Shown piece by piece: positions 1 through 8,427 of a stretch of DNA of 40,429 bases. The translations under genes were made by a program, and so were the position numbers. Position 1 is the first letter of the stretch, and each line of letters begins with the position of its first letter. The notes beneath the pieces are model-generated. The model ran no database searches and had not been told where the DNA came from. It was given only the letters and a program-made list of their open reading frames with translations. This DNA comes from Porticoccus sp. (GTDB lineage Bacteria; Pseudomonadota; Gammaproteobacteria; Pseudomonadales; Porticoccaceae), in assembly GCA_021773405.1 (NCBI GenBank), contig JAJFKD010000022.1:1-40429 (forward strand), written 5' to 3'.

Positions 1-106
1 CAATGCAGATTTTTGCATGATCCACAACACTGGGGTAATCACCTTCCCGGGAGTTGCGAATCAGGGCAATTTTATTCAGGTTAACGCTTAGCGCGGTTTT
101 AAACAC
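1..106 (-). CDS. pdxJ: Pyridoxine 5'-phosphate synthase PdxJ, N-terminal fragment
   Basis: Partial gene running off the left edge. It reads from a GTG at 104-106 preceded by an AGGT ribosome-binding sequence. The 35 visible codons include LSVNLNKIALIRNS followed by EGDYPSVVDHAKICI, which matches the start of PdxJ proteins of the VN(L/V)NKxAxxRN type. PdxJ condenses 3-amino-2-oxopropyl phosphate with 1-deoxyxylulose 5-phosphate to give pyridoxine 5'-phosphate in the cytoplasm (family knowledge). It lies 19 bases after the cyclophilin gene on the same strand, so the two may be co-transcribed. A second GTG at 108-110 is out of frame. The assignment rests on the N-terminal motif alone. Confidence 0.8.
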   Translation of the reverse strand, partial: MFKTALSVNLNKIALIRNSREGDYPSVVDHAKICI

Positions 107-125
107 TCACTTACCTATTTTGCTT

Positions 126-716
126 TTATTTTTGGTCTTGGTTTATGACCTTGACCTCTAAAATATGAACAGGCGCGACAGGTACATCAGCCATGTGGCC
201 TGATTTTTTGGTAGGTAATTTCGAGATTTTTTCTGCTACTTCCATACCATTGATAACACGCCCAAACACTGTGTATCCTGGCTTGTGAGTGCGGGGGTCT
301 AGAAAAAAATTATCTACAACATTGATGTAGAATTGTGATTTGGCACTATTGGGATCACTTTTTCGTGCCATAGCAACGGTCCCTTTTGCATTTTTTAAAC
401 CATTAAATGATTCATTTACTACAGGCTCGCCCTTTGGTTCTTTAATGTTAAGGTCCTGATCAAAGGCTCCGGCTTGTACCATGAATCCTTTGATAACTCG
501 ATGAAACACTAACCCATCGTAGTATTTGTCATTTACGTAGGTTAAAAAGTTTTCCACTGTTTTTGGTGCTTTATCTGGATAAAGCTCTAGCTGGATATTC
601 CCCTGATCTGTGCTGATCATAATTTGTACAGTGGAAGCTTTTGCATAACAAGGGGAGAGCAGTGCCATGAAAGACAATGCTATTACACATAAAGCAGTAC
701 AGTATTTCTTTAACAT
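126..716 (-). CDS. ppiA: Periplasmic cyclophilin-type peptidyl-prolyl isomerase
   Basis: A 196-residue cyclophilin. Residues 1-27 form a signal peptide (positive start MLKKY, hydrophobic core, cleavage near CYA-KA), so the enzyme should act in the periplasm. The body has the expected motifs: VENFLTYV, the catalytic-site segment YYDGLVFHRVIKGFMVQAG with the conserved Arg in FHR, and a GYTVFGRV segment near the end. It catalyses cis-trans isomerisation of prolyl bonds to assist folding. Its length is normal for PpiA. The ATG at 714-716 is the only sensible start given the signal peptide. A cytoplasmic PpiB role is unlikely because of the leader. Confidence 0.9.
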   Translation of the reverse strand: MLKKYCTALCVIALSFMALLSPCYAKASTVQIMISTDQGNIQLELYPDKAPKTVENFLTYVNDKYYDGLVFHRVIKGFMVQAGAFDQDLNIKEPKGEPVVNESFNGLKNAKGTVAMARKSDPNSAKSQFYINVVDNFFLDPRTHKPGYTVFGRVINGMEVAEKISKLPTKKSGHMADVPVAPVHILEVKVINQDQK

Positions 717-798
717 CTATTTATCTCTTGTTTGATTATGTGGTGGTATCAAAGCTGCTCTAGATAGCTAGTTGCGGGCTTTTATGGCCTCACTCAGA

Positions 799-1461
799 TT
801 AGCCCCACTCAGAAAAACGCTTGCGGCGTTTTAGGCGTGGAATGATTAAGGTGAGTACAGCGCCCATTACTACAGCAAATACACCGTACAAAAACCATGT
901 GTTTCGCTCACTGTTTGTGAGACGTTCATTAGCTGCAGTCAAAATATCAATCTCACTTTGCAAAATACCATTTCTTTCCAAAAGTTCTCGGTTTTGTTGA
1001 TTAATGGAAATAGCATTAGATGAGATTTTTTTAATGTTTTTTAGTTCAGTGTTTATTCCATCTCTACTGGATTGGGTGTTCTTAAGCTCTGCAACAAGTT
1101 GTGAATGATCTTGTTTCAGTGATTTAAGCTCATTGCTTTGAGCCAAGTGTTTACTTTGCAAACTCTCATACTTGGCTTTTGTTGCGGCTAATTGATCACG
1201 TGCCGGAAGGTCTTTTTGTAAATAGTGTGAGGGCATCCACCCATCCATTCCACCTCTAGTTTTGACATGACTCCAACCTTCATCATTGGTTTCTACCAAG
1301 GTTAATGCAGAGCCGCTCTTGATCCCTCTGTGCAGAATTGAGCAACGAGGGCAGGGGGATTTTCTTAGTGGTACTCGATATTCATCGGAGATGTATACCG
1401 TTTGAGCTTGCGCTGATATTGCAAAGCAATAAAACAAAGCGACTGTTAGAAAGATTCTCAT
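799..1461 (-). CDS. SH3-domain, coiled-coil membrane protein (YgiM/TIGR04211-like)
   Basis: A 220-residue protein. Residues 1-19 look like a signal peptide ending AQA. Residues 20-85 resemble a bacterial SH3 domain (VYISDEYRVPLRKSP, then GWSHVKTRGGMDGWMPSHYL). Residues 90-185 form a long charged coiled coil, and residues 188-207 form a C-terminal membrane helix followed by a basic tail (RLKRRKRF). This is the architecture of the YgiM / 'SH3 domain protein' family: an export signal, a periplasmic SH3 and coiled coil, and a C-terminal inner-membrane anchor. The family has no settled biochemical function. CPRC in the SH3 region is a possible disulfide pair. The identification is by architecture. 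Confidence 0.75.
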   Translation of the reverse strand: MRIFLTVALFYCFAISAQAQTVYISDEYRVPLRKSPCPRCSILHRGIKSGSALTLVETNDEGWSHVKTRGGMDGWMPSHYLQKDLPARDQLAATKAKYESLQSKHLAQSNELKSLKQDHSQLVAELKNTQSSRDGINTELKNIKKISSNAISINQQNRELLERNGILQSEIDILTAANERLTNSERNTWFLYGVFAVVMGAVLTLIIPRLKRRKRFSEWG

Positions 1462-1554
1462 GGTTTTCTCATTAACCTGATACTGTTGTTAAATCGTACG
1501 TTAGATTGATACTTTCTTCATTAGGCAATTATTCTGAATTAGACAGTTCTATGT

Positions 1555-1854
1555 CTAGGGAAGCACCTTTTTAAAGGGCTTAACCGTAACATGGGCGTAA
1601 ACACCTGCTGTTAGGTAAGGATCATCATTTGCCCACTGCTGTGCTGCATCCAGAGACTCAAATTCTGCAATAACCAGGCTGCCGGTAAAGCCGGCATCAC
1701 CAGGGGTTTCAGAATCTATGGCAGGGTGGGGGCCTGCTACAAACAATTTGCCTTGCTCTTTTAGTTTCTCCAGTCGAGCCAGATGTGCGGGCCTTGCTGA
1801 CATTCTTTTTTCCAGGCTATTTTCTACATCCTGACTGCTAATGGAATACCACAT
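1555..1854 (-). CDS. YciI family protein
   Basis: A 99-residue YciI-like dimeric alpha/beta-barrel (ferredoxin-like) protein. Recognisable segments are the start MWYSISSQD, the RPAHLARL helix, [33 protein letters not shown] and the [15 protein letters not shown] ending. The conserved His in RPAHL and Asp in NDDPY, usual for the family, are present. Its function is not established and no substrate can be named. The ATG at 1852-1854 follows an AAGGA-type ribosome-binding sequence that lies inside the last codons of the upstream membrane-protein gene (gap 4 bases), so the two are probably translated from one message. Confidence 0.85.
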   Translation of the reverse strand: MWYSISSQDVENSLEKRMSARPAHLARLEKLKEQGKLFVAGPHPAIDSETPGDAGFTGSLVIAEFESLDAAQQWANDDPYLTAGVYAHVTVKPFKKVLP

Positions 1855-1858
1855 CGGC

Positions 1859-2596
1859 TTAATCCTTCTTTTTTTCGTGATGATGGATTACGTCTTCCAG
1901 CGTAAGTCCGGTTAATTTGGTGATTCCCCTAAATAAATAAAACAGAGCGCCCATTAGAACCAACATGGCTGGTATGGCGATAACAGGGAAACTTAGTGCA
2001 GTCATTTTCCCAAGCTGTTCATTGAACTCAACAGTTCCAGGCTGGCTGGTAATCAGTACTGTAGCTAGCACATAGTTGAGAACAGAGGAAAGAAAGAAGG
2101 AGCCTGCTACCAGCCATGAGGCATTTGCCAGGCACTTTTCAAACTGCTGACTATTTTTCCTTTCTTCCAGTGCTGAAGCAATACGATCAGTTTGCAAGAT
2201 TTTATCATTGTATAAAAAAGTTTTAACCAGAGGGTACGGTGTTTTGAGAGAGATAATAGTCGCAATACCAAAAAGTGCAGGGACAGCGGCTTCTTTAATT
2301 GCGATATAAGCAGGATCTAACTCAAGTAGGCTTATTCCTCCGGTTAGAAGAATGCTGATAATGCCAAGAATAGAGAAAAAATTAAATTTTCTTTGAGTTA
2401 GAAAATCTTTTAACCCATAGATTAGAGGGAATGATAGTGCTATTACGATCGCTAGTTTTGTTCCCAGGTAATCGTCACCGCTAAGCTTCATTAATATCAG
2501 CGTTGGGATGATGATATTAAAGGCCAAGTTAACCAGTTGGTTTTCGTTGTTACCTTTATTGCTTGAAGGTGGCGTAGTTTGGGTGGGTGAATTCAT
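1859..2596 (-). CDS. VC0807-like multi-pass membrane protein
   Basis: A 245-residue protein with a polar N-terminus rich in Thr, Pro, Ser and Asn (residues 1-20), then about six hydrophobic segments (roughly 23-38, 45-62, 73-90, 100-117, 160-185, 200-222) and a short charged His/Lys tail. The segment with [13 protein letters not shown] and the pattern of helices recall the VC0807 family of uncharacterised inner-membrane proteins. In Pseudomonas, yciI follows the septation-related membrane protein gene ispZ/yciB, so this protein occupies the equivalent place, but I cannot claim equivalence. No catalytic motif is visible. It is coupled to the yciI-like gene and diverges from the ThDP operon. 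Confidence 0.55.
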   Translation of the reverse strand: MNSPTQTTPPSSNKGNNENQLVNLAFNIIIPTLILMKLSGDDYLGTKLAIVIALSFPLIYGLKDFLTQRKFNFFSILGIISILLTGGISLLELDPAYIAIKEAAVPALFGIATIISLKTPYPLVKTFLYNDKILQTDRIASALEERKNSQQFEKCLANASWLVAGSFFLSSVLNYVLATVLITSQPGTVEFNEQLGKMTALSFPVIAIPAMLVLMGALFYLFRGITKLTGLTLEDVIHHHEKKKD

Positions 2597-2829
2597 CGAT
2601 GGCTAATTAAGTATGAGGTTGTTTGCAAATTGATGGGCATTGTAAGTGATCATTGGGTACTAATCGAGCAAGAAAATAGCGGCTGCAGGAGTAATATTTT
2701 CTTTGGTTATATATCTCAGATTCAAAATCAAAAAGTTGAAATTCCTATTAAAATAAGGCAATAATGGCGAAAGTGTCACAACAGATTTAAGAAGTCTCCA
2801 TAACTTATTGATTTTTTTGGGAAAAAATT

Positions 2830-4635
2830 ATGGACGTTGTTAAGTTTGAGCCAGGGACCGGACATTCAGCAGAAATAGAAGCCGAGTTAGGCGACTTGCT
2901 GGTTTCATATCTCGAGCAACTTGGAGTTGAATATGTGTTTGGTATTCCAGGTGGAGCCATTGAGCCGCTTTATAACGCTTTAGCGCGAAGTGAAAGGCGA
3001 GGCGGCCCAAGAGCTATTGTTGCCAGACACGAAACAGGCGCAGCATTCATGGCTGATGGTTATGCACGAAACAGCGGAAAGCTAGGCGTTTGTTGTGCTA
3101 CCACAGGGCCAGGAGCAACCAATTTAATTACTGGGGTTGCCTCTGCTTATGAAAATAATGTGCCCATGTTAGTTATTACTGCTCAAACAGCACTTTCTAC
3201 TTTTGGGCGTGGGGCTTTTCAAGAGTCATCATGTACGGGTATAAATACCGTTGGTTTATTTGAGTATTGTACGCGCTATAACACTCTGATTTCACATGTG
3301 GCCCAATTTGAAAATAAATTGGCATCAGCCATTATGACAGCCTTCCAGTCTCCCGCGGGTCCAGTGCATTTAAGCGTACCTTTAGATGTTATGCGGTCGC
3401 AATGGGGGGCAAAAACTACTAGTTATGACCTCAGAAATCTTTTAGATAAGCCGTCATTGGTAGATGACGTGGCGGTGGACACTTTATACGATGATTTATC
3501 TAAATCAAATAAGCCTGTTTTTCTAATTGGCGATGAAGCCAGCGAGGCTGTAGGTAGTATATTAAGTTTGGCCGTTGACCTTGACGCTAAGCTGTTGGTC
3601 ACTCCGCATGGAAAGGGTTTAGTTAGTCCTTATCATCCTCTTTTTAGGGGAGTTATAGGGTTTGCAGGACACAAAAGTGCTAGAGATTTGCTTTCTGATC
3701 CCAGTGTGGATTTAGTTGTAGCAATTGGTACCAGTTTGGGAGAATGGGCTAGCGATGGTTGGGATACGGCTTCACTATTAACAAAACGCCTGATTCATGT
3801 TGAGTCTGCAGAAGCTAACTTTACGCGAACGCCGATGGCTAAACTGCATGTTCGGGGCCATTTGCCTAGTATTTTCGACAAATTAGTAAAACGCTATGAA
3901 TCTGATCCCAAAGTAAATATTAAAGCTGTGGTTGGAGGATCAGTAGAGCCAGTTGTCCAGTCCGATGGTAAGCCTCAACATCACTTTTTATTGGATGATA
4001 TGGATGGCTATTTATCTGATGCAACACCTATAAAACCTCAGCGGTTGATGAAAGAGTTATCTACAATATTTCCTCCTAATACTCATTATTTGGCAGATAC
4101 AGGTGCTAGTTTTGCTTGGGCTACTCATTATTTGCATCCCTATGATAGGCGTATGGCTGGTAAGAGAAACGCTAGAGGTGGTGTGTTTAGGGCCGCTTTA
4201 GACTTTGCTTCTATGGGGTGGGCTATTGGTAGTGCTATTGGTACAGCATTAGTACAAAAAGGGAACCCAGTAGTCTGTATTACGGGTGATGGAAGTATTT
4301 TGATGAATGGGCAAGAAATAACAGTTGCTATACAAGAGCAGCTCCCTGTTGTTTTTGTGATTCTTAATGATAGTGGTTATGGCATGGTTAAGCATGGCCA
4401 GAGAATGACTGGTGCTGAGGAGATCGGCGTAGACCTTCCTAAAACGAATTTTGCTTCCTTCGCAAAAGCAATGGGTGCTGAAGGACATGTTGTTCATTCA
4501 CCTGAAGATTTATTGGCACTTGATATTAAAAAAATATGTAGCAGAAAAGGGCCTACAGTGCTTGATGTTCGTATTGATGTTGATGAGATACCCCCTATTG
4601 GTGTTCGTACAGAGGTACTTTCTTCAGAAAAATGA
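2830..4635 (+). CDS. Acetolactate-synthase-like ThDP-dependent enzyme
   Basis: A 601-residue enzyme of the acetolactate synthase/pyruvate oxidase/benzoylformate decarboxylase superfamily. The N-terminal pyrimidine-binding domain (about 15-185) has YVFGIPGGAIEPLY and RHETGAAFMADGYAR, where E68 is the expected cofactor-activating Glu. A central domain (about 205-350) follows. The C-terminal pyrophosphate domain has GDG at 486-488 and the paired Asn 513 in VILNDSGYGM, the metal/ThDP motif. The 601-residue length fits the family, but the linker and final domain are too divergent from IlvB to call true acetolactate synthase, and there is no small regulatory subunit gene. It should make or break a bond next to a carbonyl; the substrate is unknown. 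It is the first gene of a six-gene operon, and its stop overlaps the next start (ATGA at 4632-4635). A weak GGGA ribosome site precedes the ATG. Confidence 0.8.
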   Translation: MDVVKFEPGTGHSAEIEAELGDLLVSYLEQLGVEYVFGIPGGAIEPLYNALARSERRGGPRAIVARHETGAAFMADGYARNSGKLGVCCATTGPGATNLITGVASAYENNVPMLVITAQTALSTFGRGAFQESSCTGINTVGLFEYCTRYNTLISHVAQFENKLASAIMTAFQSPAGPVHLSVPLDVMRSQWGAKTTSYDLRNLLDKPSLVDDVAVDTLYDDLSKSNKPVFLIGDEASEAVGSILSLAVDLDAKLLVTPHGKGLVSPYHPLFRGVIGFAGHKSARDLLSDPSVDLVVAIGTSLGEWASDGWDTASLLTKRLIHVESAEANFTRTPMAKLHVRGHLPSIFDKLVKRYESDPKVNIKAVVGGSVEPVVQSDGKPQHHFLLDDMDGYLSDATPIKPQRLMKELSTIFPPNTHYLADTGASFAWATHYLHPYDRRMAGKRNARGGVFRAALDFASMGWAIGSAIGTALVQKGNPVVCITGDGSILMNGQEITVAIQEQLPVVFVILNDSGYGMVKHGQRMTGAEEIGVDLPKTNFASFAKAMGAEGHVVHSPEDLLALDIKKICSRKGPTVLDVRIDVDEIPPIGVRTEVLSSEK

Positions 4636-5450
4636 CTACTCCTAGCAAGCAAGAAACTATTACAACTAAAATATGGAAGGAAATTCCTGAAGATGATAAT
4701 CCTTTCGCAGCAAAGGTTTGTTATTGCTCCGGCTTTGATGTCTACGGTGATTTGTTAGGTAAAGCCAGTTATATCGAATATCTGTACTTACTCTTCAAAT
4801 TGGAACCTCCATCGCAAAATCAAGCAAAGCTTTTGGAGGGACTATCTATTGCACTGGCTAACCCAGGAATACGCGATCATAGTGTACGTGGAGCAATGAA
4901 TGCTGGTGCAGGTGGTTCTACGCATGCCTCTGCATTAATAGCAGCCTTAGCCGTAGGTGCTGGGAATCTTGGTGGAGGCCGTGAAATTTATAACATGGTC
5001 AAATACTGGGAGCAGTGTGGCACGGATATTAATGCTTGGGAGCAAATGATAAAAGAACCTCCTGTAGAAGAACGAGCAGATGTTTGGGTGCCTATGGAGC
5101 ATGCGCCAGGCTTTGATCCAAGTGGCGCTAGTTGTACATTGCCAGTAAAACAGGTTTTGGCATATTTAGCAGAAGTTGGAGTAAGTGAGAAATTGAAGTG
5201 GTTGCAAGCTAATAGACTGGATCTAGAAGAGTTTGCGGAATGTCCGCTGGCTATGTCAGGTATTGCTGCAACAGTTTTTTATGACTTGGGGCTAAATCCA
5301 AATCAGGCTGAAATGTTATTTCTACTTTTGCGGTTACCTGGCGCTGCAGTTCATGCTCTAGAACAAGAGCAATTAGGATGGCGAAGGTACCCATTCTTTA
5401 GTGAGGGATTAAAATTACAGGAATATCACTCAACTGGAGAGCAGGAGTGA
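4632..5450 (+). CDS. Citryl-CoA-lyase-like protein, first of a tandem pair
   Basis: A 272-residue protein of the short citrate-synthase-fold group that includes citryl-CoA lyase and the C-terminal part of ATP-citrate lyase. Supporting segments are GFDVYGDLLGKASYIEYLYLL near residues 34-55, the AGAGGSTHASALIAALAVGAGNLGGG helices near 90-115, and a C-terminal helical half. Where citrate synthases carry a His in a PLHGG-type loop, this protein reads GGGREI. The later GFGHxV loop is not recognisable; HAPGFDPSGAS around residue 158 is the nearest match. It may be a non-catalytic or altered partner of the next protein. It starts inside the ThDP gene's stop codon and ends 3 bases before the next gene, so the three are translationally coupled. 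Confidence 0.65.
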   Translation: MTTPSKQETITTKIWKEIPEDDNPFAAKVCYCSGFDVYGDLLGKASYIEYLYLLFKLEPPSQNQAKLLEGLSIALANPGIRDHSVRGAMNAGAGGSTHASALIAALAVGAGNLGGGREIYNMVKYWEQCGTDINAWEQMIKEPPVEERADVWVPMEHAPGFDPSGASCTLPVKQVLAYLAEVGVSEKLKWLQANRLDLEEFAECPLAMSGIAATVFYDLGLNPNQAEMLFLLLRLPGAAVHALEQEQLGWRRYPFFSEGLKLQEYHSTGEQE

Positions 5451-5453
5451 TTT

Positions 5454-6266
5454 GTGGATAGAAATGAAATGCTAGAAAAGTATGAAGATAATTGGGAAAC
5501 CTCAATGGGCGGGTGGTTTCCTGGTGAAAAAGTTATTTTACGCGGAAAAAATGTTTTAACAGAGTTAAATAATGATCGCTGGGTTGAATACTTGTTATTT
5601 GGTATTACGGGGAAACGTTCACCCCGTGTGGCTCGTTTAATTGAAGGAATGTGGTTAATTTGTACGAGTTTTCCCGACCCTAGGTTATGGAATAACCGAA
5701 TTGCAGCATTATGTGCAACAACTAGATCTACTGGAGTTTTGGGCTCTGCTGGAGCTCTGGCTATTTCTGAAGCCACAATTTATGGCCTTAAGCCAATACA
5801 AGGTGTATCTGATTTTTTATATCGAACATCTAAAAAAATAGCTGAGGGGCAATGTTTGGAAGATGTGGTGAAGTCTGAAGTAAAAAAATACCGAGGGATC
5901 TATGGTTATGGTCGACCAGTTGTCGATCAAGATGAGCGCGTTGAACCTCTATTAGACTTTGCACGATCAATGGGTGCTGGCGATGGAGAATATACTAAAT
6001 TAGCATTTGCTGTTGATGAATACTTGGCTAATTCTCGACTTAAATATCGAATCAACGCTTCTGGTGTTGTCGCTGGTTTACTCGCAGATGAAGGGATAAC
6101 TGCAAAAGAGCTCTATCACATTGCAACACTTACTTTTACTGCAGGCGTCATTCCTTGTTATATCGATGCGTTAGATAAACCTGAAGGTGCTTTTTTTCCT
6201 CTTCGTGTATCTAGAGTGAATTATGAGGGGATAGAAGAATGTAGAGTTTGGGGGAAACAGAAATGA
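5454..6266 (+). CDS. Citryl-CoA-lyase-like protein, second of a tandem pair
   Basis: A 270-residue citrate-synthase-fold protein, a distant paralogue of its upstream neighbour. The first 60 residues contain ILRGKNVLTELNNDRWVEYLLFG, matching the domain entry of citryl-CoA lyases. The family loop G(F/Y)GHxxxxxDPR appears here as GYGRPVV followed by DQDERV (near residue 152), so the catalytic His is replaced by Arg. The earlier His loop reads LKPIQGV with Gln. The GTG start at 5454 has AGGAG at 5443-5447, a good spacing. The stop overlaps the receptor gene's ATG (ATGA at 6263-6266). Known family members cleave citryl-CoA to acetyl-CoA and oxaloacetate; whether this one does is doubtful with these changes. 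Confidence 0.65.
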   Translation: MDRNEMLEKYEDNWETSMGGWFPGEKVILRGKNVLTELNNDRWVEYLLFGITGKRSPRVARLIEGMWLICTSFPDPRLWNNRIAALCATTRSTGVLGSAGALAISEATIYGLKPIQGVSDFLYRTSKKIAEGQCLEDVVKSEVKKYRGIYGYGRPVVDQDERVEPLLDFARSMGAGDGEYTKLAFAVDEYLANSRLKYRINASGVVAGLLADEGITAKELYHIATLTFTAGVIPCYIDALDKPEGAFFPLRVSRVNYEGIEECRVWGKQK

Positions 6267-8392
6267 ATAATAAATATTTAGTCATATTGCCGATATTATT
6301 GGGCTGTACAAACACCTTAGCCTATGAAGATAGTGCCGAAGACGACCTGATGGCTCTTTATGGCGGTGAAGAATTCATCAGCATTGCTACTGGTGTTGAA
6401 CAACCTTTGCATAAAGCCCCGGCAGTAGTATCAGTTTTAACCGCCAACGATATAGAGCAGATAGGTGCTACTGATATCGATGAAATTTTAGAAACTGTTC
6501 CTGGTCTGCATGTTGCGAGAGATGCAGCAGGTTATAATCCTGTGTATACCTTTCGCGGTATTAGTGCTCAATACAATCCTCAAGTTTTAATGTTGATTAA
6601 TGGCACACCTATCACTAATTTATTTCAGGGGGATAGAAACCTGGTTTGGGGTGGAATGCCGGTCCAAGCTATCAAAAAAATCGAGGTTATTCGTGGCCCT
6701 GGTTCAGCGCTTTATGGCGCAGATGCTTTTGCTGGTGTGATAAATATTGTCACGATGGAAGCTGATGGCAAAAAGAGTTTTGAAGCAGGTGTGCGCTATG
6801 GCACACACAATACGAAAGATTATTGGTTGACGGGCGGCGGTTCAGTCGGAGAGTTGAAGTACTTTGGTGCGATAGAAAGCCATAAAACAGATGGTTTTGA
6901 CGAAAAAATAACATCTGACCAACAAACAAATTTAGATATTTTTGGTCCAGATGTGTCGTTGGCTCCCGGTTCAGTGAATTTGGAAAGAAAAAATTTAGAT
7001 GCACGTTTAGAACTTGCTTATAAAAACCTGAAGCTGAGGGCGGGCGCACAAATTAGAGATGATGCAGGTGATGGTGCTGGATCAGCACAGGCATTGGCTG
7101 AAGATAACAACTTTGCCAGCGATAGATTAAATGTAGATTTAACCTATGAAAATAAAGAATTTACAGAAAATTTAGCGGTAAAAATTCAAACAAGTTATTT
7201 ACAAACAAGCCAAGAAGTAAATGGAAATTTAATGCTGTTTCCAGCGGGTGCAATCGTGCCAAATTTAGGTGGTTTTGTGCCGTTTACTGATGGAGTAATA
7301 GGAAACCCTGAAGTAAAAGAAAGACATACCCGGTTTAACTTTTCTAGTTTTTATACTGGAATAGACCGGCATGAAATAGGTTTTGGGACTGGGTATTACC
7401 ATGGTGATCTATACGAAGTAAAAGAGACAAAGAACTTTGGGTTTGATCCGGACACTGATGCTCAGTTAGTTCCTGGTGATCCTATTGTTGATGTGACAGA
7501 TACCCCATATGTCTTTTTGACAGAAGGTAAGCGCGAAAACTCCTATGTTTTTATTCAAGATGTTTGGCAGTTTTTAAATGATTGGGAGTTAACGGCTGGG
7601 GTGCGGTATGACCATTATTCTGACTTTGGTGATACGGTAAATCCGCGCCTAGCAGTAGTTTGGTCTACTACTAGAAACCTAACGACTAAATTACTTTATG
7701 GTGAAGCTTTTAGAGCACCATCTTTTGCACAACAAAGGGCAAAAAATAATAATTTAGTTTTGGGAAACTCAGAGTTAGACCCTGAAGAATTAAAAAGTTA
7801 TGAACTGGCATTTGACTATCGTCCCGTTCACGATCTGGTCTTTAATTTGAATCTGTTCTATTACGAGTGGGAAGATATTATTCAGTTTGTGCCTGGTTCT
7901 GGTCCGTTTGGTGAAGCTCAAGCACAAAATGCCGGAGAGCAAACTGGCCATGGTCTTGAGTTTGAGGTGACATGGCAGGCATTGCGTGATTTAGAGCTTA
8001 CGAGCAATTTTTCTTGGCAAAAATCTGAAGATAAAAACCTTGATGCGGATGCTGCCTATTCCCCAGAGAAGCAGTTGTATATGGAGGCAAATTGGCAGCC
8101 TGCTGAATTGTGGAATGTTAATGTTCAGGCTAATTGGGTTATGGATCGTAATCGAGCGTCAGGAGCAAACGATTCTCGTTCAGATGTAGATAACTATGCG
8201 CTTGTTGATTTAACGATAAGGCGTAAATCGTTGTGGGATCATATTGACGTTGCTTTAATCGTCAAAAACCTCTTTGACGAAGATGCACGTGAGCCTAGCC
8301 TTGCGGGTGGGGTTGGTTTCCCTGTTCCTATTGAAGATGATCTGCCACTAGCAGGTCAGCAGATTCTGGGTGAAATACGTTATCACTACTAA
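6263..8392 (+). CDS. TonB-dependent outer-membrane receptor
   Basis: A 709-residue receptor. The signal peptide spans about residues 1-20 (MNNKYLVILPILLG...). The plug domain (about 45-165) has PAVVSVLTANDIEQIGA, VPGLHV, the conserved FRGIS, and IKKIEVIRGPGSALYGADAFAGVINI. The barrel follows, with YGEAFRAPSF typical of the TonB receptor domain, NLFDEDAREP near the end and a terminal aromatic Tyr. These proteins import ligands such as siderophores, cobalamin, heme or oligomers with TonB energy. The ligand cannot be read from sequence. I chose the ATG at 6263 (overlapping the previous stop, with GGGGG 5' to it) over an in-frame TTG at 6248. No ABC permease accompanies it. Confidence 0.92.
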   Translation: MNNKYLVILPILLGCTNTLAYEDSAEDDLMALYGGEEFISIATGVEQPLHKAPAVVSVLTANDIEQIGATDIDEILETVPGLHVARDAAGYNPVYTFRGISAQYNPQVLMLINGTPITNLFQGDRNLVWGGMPVQAIKKIEVIRGPGSALYGADAFAGVINIVTMEADGKKSFEAGVRYGTHNTKDYWLTGGGSVGELKYFGAIESHKTDGFDEKITSDQQTNLDIFGPDVSLAPGSVNLERKNLDARLELAYKNLKLRAGAQIRDDAGDGAGSAQALAEDNNFASDRLNVDLTYENKEFTENLAVKIQTSYLQTSQEVNGNLMLFPAGAIVPNLGGFVPFTDGVIGNPEVKERHTRFNFSSFYTGIDRHEIGFGTGYYHGDLYEVKETKNFGFDPDTDAQLVPGDPIVDVTDTPYVFLTEGKRENSYVFIQDVWQFLNDWELTAGVRYDHYSDFGDTVNPRLAVVWSTTRNLTTKLLYGEAFRAPSFAQQRAKNNNLVLGNSELDPEELKSYELAFDYRPVHDLVFNLNLFYYEWEDIIQFVPGSGPFGEAQAQNAGEQTGHGLEFEVTWQALRDLELTSNFSWQKSEDKNLDADAAYSPEKQLYMEANWQPAELWNVNVQANWVMDRNRASGANDSRSDVDNYALVDLTIRRKSLWDHIDVALIVKNLFDEDAREPSLAGGVGFPVPIEDDLPLAGQQILGEIRYHY

Positions 8393-8427
8393 GTTCTGTA
8401 GTAATCAATCTGTAATGGAATGCAGGG

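Noticed and set aside
1540-1557. Six-base-arm hairpin (TAGACA/TGTCTA) at the end of the yciI-like gene
   Set aside because: The arms are short and no T run follows on the minus strand, so it is not convincing as a terminator.
2736-2765. TTGAAA with AATAAT 18 bases later as the promoter of the six-gene operon
   Set aside because: Both boxes are weak matches in an AT-rich gap where such pairs occur by chance.
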